From contig NZ_JAVDYB010000001.1 of the NCBI RefSeq assembly GCF_031458235.1, positions 3,741,001-3,805,000 of the forward strand: a DNA stretch of 64,000 nucleotides, written 5' to 3'. This DNA comes from Catenuloplanes atrovinosus (GTDB lineage: Bacteria > Actinomycetota > Actinomycetes > Mycobacteriales > Micromonosporaceae). Shown here piece after piece: positions 58,396 through 64,000 of this stretch. The notes beneath the pieces were generated by a model. That model made no database searches. It saw only the letters and a list, made by a program, of their open reading frames with translations, and had not been told where the DNA came from. Made by a program: the position numbers and the translations under genes. Position 1 is the first letter of the stretch. Every line of letters begins with the position of its first letter.

Positions 58396-61300
58396 CTAGA
58401 GGACCGCGGCCGCGACGCCGTCCGGGTTGCCGAAGCGGTGCGCGGTGATGCTGACCGCCTGCTCGCGCAGGAACGGCAGCAGCTCGATGCGGCCCGACTC
58501 GGTCACCGGGCCGCCGTAGACGGCCAGGTCGGGACGGCCGCCGGTGGCGGTGACCACGGCGGGGACCGAGCCGCCGACCAGGCGGGCGCGGCCCGGGCCG
58601 AGGCGCGCGGTCCACGCCTCCAGCGGCTCGACCGTGTGCGCGATGCCGAGCGCCTCGGGCAGCGGCACCGCGGTGGAGACGGTCAGGTCCGCGCCGGCCA
58701 GCGTGCCGGCCACGACCAGGCGGACCAGCTCCGCGACCGAGCCGCCGGCCTCGAGGCGCAGCTCGACCGGGACCGGCAGGTAGCGCAGCACGTTGCGCTC
58801 CGCGGCCAGGCCGGAGACGTCCGAGGGCGCGAAGTGGCCCGCCCACGCCTCGGCGTCGCTGCGGGCGGCGCGCTCCAGGTAGGCGGCGTCGTCGCCGGAC
58901 AGGGCCTGCTTAGCGCGGCCGAGCAGGTTGCGGACGCGCGCGCTCGGCTCGGTGACCGCGGCGGCCGGGCGGGACGCCCAGTCACCGAGGCCGATCAGGT
59001 AGTTCGGGCCGCCGGCCTTGGTGCCGGGGCCGACCGAGGAGCGCTTCCAGCCGCCGAACGGCTGCCGGCGCACGATCGCGCCGGTGGTGCCGCGGTTGAC
59101 GTAGAGGTTGCCGGCCCGGACCCGGTTGAGCCAGGTGCGCAGCTCGGCCACGTCCAGCGAGTGGATGCCGGAGGTCAGGCCGTACTCGACCTCGTTGACG
59201 ATGTCGATCGCCTCGCTGAGCGTGTCCGCGGTCATGATGCCGAGGATCGGGCCGAAGTACTCGGTGTGGTGGTAGGCGGAGCCGCGCCGCACGCCGTCCC
59301 GCACGCCGGGGCTCCACAGCCGGCCGGTCTCGTCGAGCCGCTTCGGTTCCAGCAGCCAGGACTCGCCCTCGCCGAGCGTGGTCAGGCCGTCGAGCAGCTT
59401 GCCGGTGGCCGGCTCGATCACCGGGCCGACCTGCGCGGCCGGGTCCCACGGGTAGCCGACCGTGAGTGAGGAGACCGCGTCCAGCAGCTGGGTGCGGAAC
59501 CGCGTGGAGCGGGCGACGGAGCCGACCAGCACGACCAGCGACGCGGCCGAGCACTTCTGCCCGGCATGGCCGAACGCGGAGTGGACCACGTCCTTGACCG
59601 CGAGGTCGAGGTCCGCGCTGGGCGTCACGATGATCGCGTTCTTGCCGCTGGTCTCGGCCAGCAGCGGCAGGTCGGGGCGGAACGAGCGGAACAGCTCCGC
59701 GGTCTCGTACGCGCCGGTCAGGATCGTCCGGTCGATCTTCGGGTGGGCGATCAGCGACGCGCCCAGCTCGCCCTCGTCGACCTGCACCAGCGTGAGCACG
59801 TCGCGGGAGACGCCGGCGTCGTCGAGCGCCTCCCAGATCGCCTCGGCCAGCACGGCGCCGCAGCGCTCGGCCGGGCCGGCGGGCTTGAGCACGGCGGCGG
59901 ACCCGGCGGCGAGCGCGGCCAGCACGCCGCCGGCCGGGATCGCGACCGGAAAGTTCCACGGCGGCGTGACCAGCGTGATCCCGGCGGGCGTGAACGCGGC
60001 GCCGTCGACGTCGTCCAGCTCGCGGGCCAGTTCCGCGTAGTAGTGGGCGAAGTCGACGGCCTCGGACACCTCGGGGTCGGCCTGGTCCGCGGTCTTGCCG
60101 GCCTCCGCGGCCATCACCTCGATCAGCGCGGCGCGGTGCGCCTCGATCCGCTCACCGACGCGGTGCAGCACCTTGGCCCGGTCCTCGCCGGTGACGCCGC
60201 CCCAGGTGGTGGCGCCGGCCTTCTCGAGGAGGTCGTTGAGCGCGGCCGTGCTGTCGATCCGGGCCGCGTCGATCCGCGCCGTACCGATGTCGGAGCTCTC
60301 GGCCTTTCGCACGGCGGCGCGGACCCAGTCGCGGTTGGTGGCCACCGACGGGTCCGTGTCCGGCGTGTTCTCGAAGTGCCCGATCGTGGCGACCGGGACG
60401 ACCGCGTGCCGGTCCGCGACCCGGTGCGCCGGCGGCACCTCGGCGTCCAGCGCGGCCAGCGAGGCCTCGAACCGGCGCCGCTCCCGCTCGAAGAGCGCCT
60501 CGGAGGAGTTCAGGTCGAACACCGCGGACATGAAGTTCTCGCTGCTCGCGCCCTCTTCCAGGCGGCGGATCAGGTACGCGATCGCCACGTCGAACTGGGC
60601 CGGCTTGACCACCGGCGTGTAGAGCAGCAGCCCGCCGACCTCGCGCCGGACCGCCTCCGCCTGGCCCTGCGCCATGCCGAGCAGCATCTCGAACTCGATG
60701 CCGTCCCGGACGCCGCGCTCGCCGGCCAGCAGCCACGCGTACGCCACGTCGAACAGGTTGTGGCCGGCCACGCCCAGTCGCACGTTCCCGATCCGGTCCG
60801 GGTGCAGCGCGTAGTCCAGCACCCGCTTGTAGTTCGTGTCCGTCTCGACCTTGCTGCCCCAGGTGGCCAGCGGCCAGCCGTGCAGCGACGCCTCGACCTG
60901 CTCCATCGGCAGGTTCGCGCCCTTCACCAGGCGCACCTTGATGCCGGCGCCGCCCCGGGCGCGCCGGGCCGCGGACCACTCCTGCAGCCGCATCATGGCG
61001 GACAGGGCGTCCGGGAGGTACGCCTGGAGCACGATCCCGGCCTCCAGGTCCAGGAACTCCGGGCGGTCGAGCAGGCGGGTGAAGACCTCGATGGTCAGAT
61101 CGAGGTCCTTGTACTCCTCCATGTCGAGGTTGATGAACTTGCGCTCGTCCCGGGCGCGGGTGAACAGCGGCGTCAACCGCGTCTGGATGTGCGCGACCGC
61201 CTCGTCGAACGCCCACGGGTTGTGCGGCGCGACCGTGGCCGACACCTTGATCGAGACGTAGTCGACGTCCGGGCGGGCGAGCAGCCGCTCGGTCTCGGTC

Positions 61301-61773
61301 AGCCGGTGCGCGGCCTCGCCCCGGCCCAGCACGGCCTCGCCGAGGAGGTTGACGTTGAGCCGTACCCCCTGGCCCTTGATCTTCTGGATGGCCTTGCCGA
61401 GGCGGGCGTCGGTCGCGTCGACGATCAGGTGGCCGACCATCTCGCGCAGCACGCGGCGGGCGATCGGCACCACCACGCCGGGCATCGTGGGGGCGAGCGC
61501 GCCACCGGCCTTCACGGCCGCGCGCAACGGCGCGGGCAGGAACGACGGCACGTCGCGGGCCAGGCGGCTGAGCGCGCGGGCGCTGACCCGCGGATCCTCC
61601 GGCCGGACGACGCCGTCGACGAAGCCGACCGCGAACGACAGGCCCTTGGGGTCGCGCAGCACGCCGGCCAGCTGGGCGGCGGAGCCGGAGACGGGATACG
61701 TCTCGGCCTCACGCAGCCAGCGCCGGACCAGGGTGACGGCCGCGGCGCTCAGCTCGGGGTCGGTGGCGTTCAT
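58396..61773 (-). CDS. putA: Bifunctional proline dehydrogenase / P5C dehydrogenase
   Basis: 1125 residues. The PRODH barrel (about 60-420) has VSIKVSATVAPHNPWAFDEA, LDMEEYKDLDLTIEVFTRLL and VRLVKGANLPMEQ; the aldehyde dehydrogenase domain (about 450-960) has ITLVTPPWNFPVAIPAGGV, LLAETSGKNAIIV with the general base Glu and FGHAGQKCSAASLVV with the nucleophile Cys, then RRQPFGGWKRSSVGPGTKAG. Converts proline via P5C to glutamate, with FAD and NAD. No RHH DNA-binding domain, so it is not the autoregulatory type. Start at 61773 has GGAGGG 10 bp upstream; ATG 61791 is an alternative. A divergent LysR gene may control it. Confidence 0.95.
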   Translation of the reverse strand: MNATDPELSAAAVTLVRRWLREAETYPVSGSAAQLAGVLRDPKGLSFAVGFVDGVVRPEDPRVSARALSRLARDVPSFLPAPLRAAVKAGGALAPTMPGVVVPIARRVLREMVGHLIVDATDARLGKAIQKIKGQGVRLNVNLLGEAVLGRGEAAHRLTETERLLARPDVDYVSIKVSATVAPHNPWAFDEAVAHIQTRLTPLFTRARDERKFINLDMEEYKDLDLTIEVFTRLLDRPEFLDLEAGIVLQAYLPDALSAMMRLQEWSAARRARGGAGIKVRLVKGANLPMEQVEASLHGWPLATWGSKVETDTNYKRVLDYALHPDRIGNVRLGVAGHNLFDVAYAWLLAGERGVRDGIEFEMLLGMAQGQAEAVRREVGGLLLYTPVVKPAQFDVAIAYLIRRLEEGASSENFMSAVFDLNSSEALFERERRRFEASLAALDAEVPPAHRVADRHAVVPVATIGHFENTPDTDPSVATNRDWVRAAVRKAESSDIGTARIDAARIDSTAALNDLLEKAGATTWGGVTGEDRAKVLHRVGERIEAHRAALIEVMAAEAGKTADQADPEVSEAVDFAHYYAELARELDDVDGAAFTPAGITLVTPPWNFPVAIPAGGVLAALAAGSAAVLKPAGPAERCGAVLAEAIWEALDDAGVSRDVLTLVQVDEGELGASLIAHPKIDRTILTGAYETAELFRSFRPDLPLLAETSGKNAIIVTPSADLDLAVKDVVHSAFGHAGQKCSAASLVVLVGSVARSTRFRTQLLDAVSSLTVGYPWDPAAQVGPVIEPATGKLLDGLTTLGEGESWLLEPKRLDETGRLWSPGVRDGVRRGSAYHHTEYFGPILGIMTADTLSEAIDIVNEVEYGLTSGIHSLDVAELRTWLNRVRAGNLYVNRGTTGAIVRRQPFGGWKRSSVGPGTKAGGPNYLIGLGDWASRPAAAVTEPSARVRNLLGRAKQALSGDDAAYLERAARSDAEAWAGHFAPSDVSGLAAERNVLRYLPVPVELRLEAGGSVAELVRLVVAGTLAGADLTVSTAVPLPEALGIAHTVEPLEAWTARLGPGRARLVGGSVPAVVTATGGRPDLAVYGGPVTESGRIELLPFLREQAVSITAHRFGNPDGVAAAVL

Positions 61774-61954
61774 CTCGGTGGTTCCCTCCATGGCTTGAGA
61801 TGCCCAGTTTCGGTCCCCTCCTTGCATTAGGAAAAGCGATCGTTTGTGACGGGTATTCTTCAGGCTGGGTTAACTGTCTCTCCGCGGGTGCGCGACAACA
61901 CGGTCTTCGTTTCCCGCACCCGCGCTCTTGATCAGATCAGCGAGGAGTGACCGG
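61774..61954. promoter_or_regulatory. Divergent putA-lysR promoter region
   Basis: 180 bp between divergent starts. A dyad-like AAAGCGATCGTTT (61833-61845, centre CGATCG) lies in it and could be a regulator site of the LysR protein. No consensus promoter could be assigned with confidence. Confidence 0.45.
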
Positions 61955-62848
61955 ATGCTGGAGATCCGCCGGCTCGTGCTGCTGCGCGAGCTCGCCATCC
62001 GGGGCACGATCGCGGCCGTCGCCGAGGCGCTCAACTTCTCCCCCTCCGCCGTTTCCCAGCAGCTCAGCCTGCTGGAGAAGGAGACCGGCATGGTGCTGCT
62101 GCGCAAGTCCGGCCGGCGGCTGCAGCTCACCCCGCAGGCCGAGGTGCTGGTCGCGTCCGCGGGCGAGGTGCTGGACACCCTGGAGCGCGCGGAGGCCGCG
62201 TTGCAGGCCTCGCTCACCCGGGTCAGCGGGCGCGTGCGGGTGGCCGTGTTCCAGTCCGCGGCGCTGGCGCTGATGCCGGCCGCGCTGCGCAGCATGGCGG
62301 AGAACCATCCGGACGTACGCGTGGAGATGGTGCAGCGGGAGCCGGAGGAGGCGCTGCGCGAGACCTGGGCGCGCGACTTCGACATGGTGGTCGCGGAGCA
62401 GTACCCGGCGCACGCGGCACCGCACCACCCCGGCCTGGACCGGCGCGACCTGACCACGGACGCGATCCGGCTCGCGCTGCCGCCGGCCGAGACGTCGCCG
62501 CGCCCGGTCAGCGACCTCCGCGACGCCCGCGACATGCCGTGGGTGATGGAGCCGCACGGCACCGCGTCCCGGCACTTCGCGCTGCAGACCTGCCGGGTCG
62601 CCGGGTTCGAGCCGGACGTGCGCTACGAGACCGCGGACCTGCAGTCGCAGATCCGGCTGGTCGAGTCCGGCAACGCGGTCGCGCTCATCCCGGACCTGGT
62701 CTGGACCGGACGGTCCACGTCGTGCCGGCTGGTGGAGCTGCCGTCCGCGCCGCGCCGCACCATCTTCACGGCGCAGCGCGTCGCGGGCGCGGCGTCGCCG
62801 GCGGCCCGCGCGTTCCGGCAGACCCTCGAACGGGCCGCGGCCGGCTAG
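61955..62848 (+). CDS. LysR-family transcriptional regulator
   Basis: 297 residues. N-terminal winged HTH MLEIRRLVLLRELAIRGTIA, AVAEALNFSPSAVSQQLSLL, EKETGMVLLRKSGRRLQLTP; C-terminal substrate-binding domain from GRVRVAVFQSAALALMP. GAGGAG lies 8 bp before ATG 61955. Divergent from putA, so probably its proline-responsive regulator (inferred from position; family members commonly control the adjacent divergent gene). Confidence 0.92.
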   Translation: MLEIRRLVLLRELAIRGTIAAVAEALNFSPSAVSQQLSLLEKETGMVLLRKSGRRLQLTPQAEVLVASAGEVLDTLERAEAALQASLTRVSGRVRVAVFQSAALALMPAALRSMAENHPDVRVEMVQREPEEALRETWARDFDMVVAEQYPAHAAPHHPGLDRRDLTTDAIRLALPPAETSPRPVSDLRDARDMPWVMEPHGTASRHFALQTCRVAGFEPDVRYETADLQSQIRLVESGNAVALIPDLVWTGRSTSCRLVELPSAPRRTIFTAQRVAGAASPAARAFRQTLERAAAG

Positions 62849-62877
62849 AGCCTTTATCGAAGGGGGGCGGAGCGAGG

Positions 62878-63999
62878 CTAGAGCCAGCGGACCTCGGTCA
62901 CGGTGCCCTGCGGGTCGAACGTGAGCCGGAAGCCGCCGGTGGTGTCGTCGCGCGCGCTCAGGTCCGTGAACAGCTCGTCCACGCTGCTCGGTGTGCGGTC
63001 CGCGCGCCACACCTCGGCGGCCGGGTCGACCCGGACCGTCACCCACGGCCCGGTGCCGTCGATCGTCTCCCGGTTCTCATCCTGGCTCGCCTGGCGAACC
63101 CGCAGCAGCAGCCGGCCGGAGGAACGGTCCCGGCCGGCGCTGTCGATCTGCATGAAGAACTCGCCGTTCCAGACGTTCTCGGTGACGGTCGTGTCGTCGT
63201 ACGGCCCGGTGGTGTTGTCGTCGCCGCGCGGCCAGGCGGCGGCCGTGGCACCGGCGAGCGCGGCCGCCACCACCAGCGCGGCCACGAACATCACCCGGCG
63301 CCCGCGCCCGGCCGGCGTGGAGACCGGGATCGCGGCGGCGCCGTACACCTTCGTCCGGTCCATCGGCCGGGCCGCCTTCACGGTCAGCTCCGCGTCCGGG
63401 CCGCTGACGTCCTCGGCGGTGACCGCGCCGGACGCGACCGCCAGTTCCGGCGCCTCCACCGCGGCCGGCGCCACCCCCAGCGCGCGGTGCAGCAGCGTGG
63501 CCAGCAGCGGCACCCGGCTGCCGCCGCCGACCAGGAACACGCCGCCCAGCGACGACCGCTCCACCCGCGCCTCGCGCAGCACGGCCAGCGTGGCGTCGAC
63601 GGTCCGGTCCAGCACCGGGCGGGCCAGCGCCTCGAACTGCTCGCGGCCCAGCGGCGCCTCCTGCTGGAGGATCGGCAGGTGGATGTGGGTGCCCGGGGAG
63701 CGGGACAGCGCCTCCTTGCCGACCCGCACGCCGGTCCAGAAGGCGCGGGACGCGGCCCGGTCGGCGGGCGCGGACGGCGCGACCAGCCGGGTCCAGGCGG
63801 CGCCGTGGCGCGGCGCGTAGACCGTGCCGAGGTGCGCGACGATCGCGGCGTCCAGGTCCAGGCCGCCGCCGTCCGGCAGGCCGGTCGTGGCCAGCACCTC
63901 GAAGCCGGTCGGCGTGCGGCGGACCACGGACGCGTCCACCGTGCCCGCGCCCACGTCGCAGACCAGCGCGGTGCCGCCGGCCGGGAGCGCGTCACCGGC
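62878..63999 (-). CDS. HSP70-family protein with membrane segment, 5' truncated
   Basis: The visible 373 residues are the C-terminal part of an actin-fold HSP70-like ATPase. The phosphate-2 motif VCDVGAGTVDASVV is at the truncated end (near 63940) and the adenosine motif GVFLVGGGSRVPLLATLL follows, then a membrane helix (RRVMFVAALVVAAALAGATA) and an extracellular beta domain. This HSP70 plus one-TM layout occurs in actinobacterial membrane-bound DnaK-like proteins of unknown client. The start lies beyond the window. Stop is in a decamer repeated near the lysR stop. Confidence 0.85.
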   Translation of the reverse strand, partial: AGDALPAGGTALVCDVGAGTVDASVVRRTPTGFEVLATTGLPDGGGLDLDAAIVAHLGTVYAPRHGAAWTRLVAPSAPADRAASRAFWTGVRVGKEALSRSPGTHIHLPILQQEAPLGREQFEALARPVLDRTVDATLAVLREARVERSSLGGVFLVGGGSRVPLLATLLHRALGVAPAAVEAPELAVASGAVTAEDVSGPDAELTVKAARPMDRTKVYGAAAIPVSTPAGRGRRVMFVAALVVAAALAGATAAAWPRGDDNTTGPYDDTTVTENVWNGEFFMQIDSAGRDRSSGRLLLRVRQASQDENRETIDGTGPWVTVRVDPAAEVWRADRTPSSVDELFTDLSARDDTTGGFRLTFDPQGTVTEVRWL

Positions 64000-64000
64000 G

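Noticed and set aside
59566-61830. A long plus-strand open frame (754 codons) antisense to putA
   Set aside because: It arises from the codon bias of the real gene on the other strand; composition is Arg/Gly/Val-rich without any domain, and putA has full catalytic motifs.
1-64000. tRNA or rRNA genes and a CRISPR array
   Set aside because: No cloverleaf T-loop signature, rRNA core sequence or regularly spaced repeat with spacers was seen on either strand by eye.

Overview
The window is very GC-rich, uses GTG and TTG starts freely, has SUKH/WXG100 polymorphic-toxin loci, STAND ATPases, an F420-type LLM oxidoreductase and snapalysin- and GH87-type secreted enzymes. This fits a filamentous actinobacterium. 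Micromonosporaceae (Actinoplanes/Catenuloplanes-like) is my inference from gene content, not something the sequence proves. No rRNA, tRNA or CRISPR array was seen.

Layout. 1-5.2 kb: a signalling trio (EAL domain cut by the left edge, single-domain response regulator, KaiC-like double ATPase), then a divergent aldo/keto reductase and MmyB-type regulator pair and an acidic hypothetical protein. 5.2-9.8 kb: a scarred stretch with the C-terminal relic of a sugar ABC permease, an intact IS4-family element with target duplication inside a dispersed repeat, a small membrane protein, a DHA2-type MFS pump and a flavohemoprotein C-terminal relic. 9.8-12.9 kb: a tightly overlapping type VII-style toxin operon (YbaB-like, EspC-like, WXG100-like carrier, HNH-type nuclease, two SUKH immunity proteins). 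13.2-16.1 kb: a Clp-N-domain protein and a divergent MFS exporter whose leader holds a short ORF and mutually exclusive RNA pairings, one hiding the exporter's ribosome site. 16.5-21 kb: accessory genes and debris. 21-24.3 kb: hydrolase with a shifted C-terminus, ECF sigma factor, MarR regulator and quinone oxidoreductase, with matching palindromes before the last two genes.

24.7-29.2 kb holds a trypsin/nSTAND1/beta-propeller giant followed by a trypsin-co-occurring (Trypco1-like) protein, a conflict-type module. 29.5-33.3 kb: asparagine synthase behind a perfect palindrome, convergent to an NMT1/THI5-like ABC transporter lacking an ATPase. 33.7-36.3 kb: TetR, SDR and LLM oxidoreductase, with three palindromic operators between TetR and SDR. 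36.4-48.1 kb: an NB-ARC/TPR regulator, secreted proteins (peptidoglycan-binding, ricin-type lectin, snapalysin-like protease, tandem esterase), a free HflX-N-like domain and a TIR/NB-ARC/TPR protein with ten nearly identical 42-residue repeats. 48.1-49.6 kb is debris plus one small secreted protein.

49.6-64 kb is more conventional: AlkZ-like winged-helix protein, a second YbaB/EspC/WXG cassette without toxin, methyltransferase, GH87-like secreted beta-helix enzyme, LRV-repeat protein, SDR, double VOC protein, bifunctional PutA with a divergent LysR regulator, and an HSP70-like membrane protein cut by the right edge. Overall, a stable metabolic background is interrupted between about 9.8 and 49 kb by accessory conflict, secretion and decayed mobile material.
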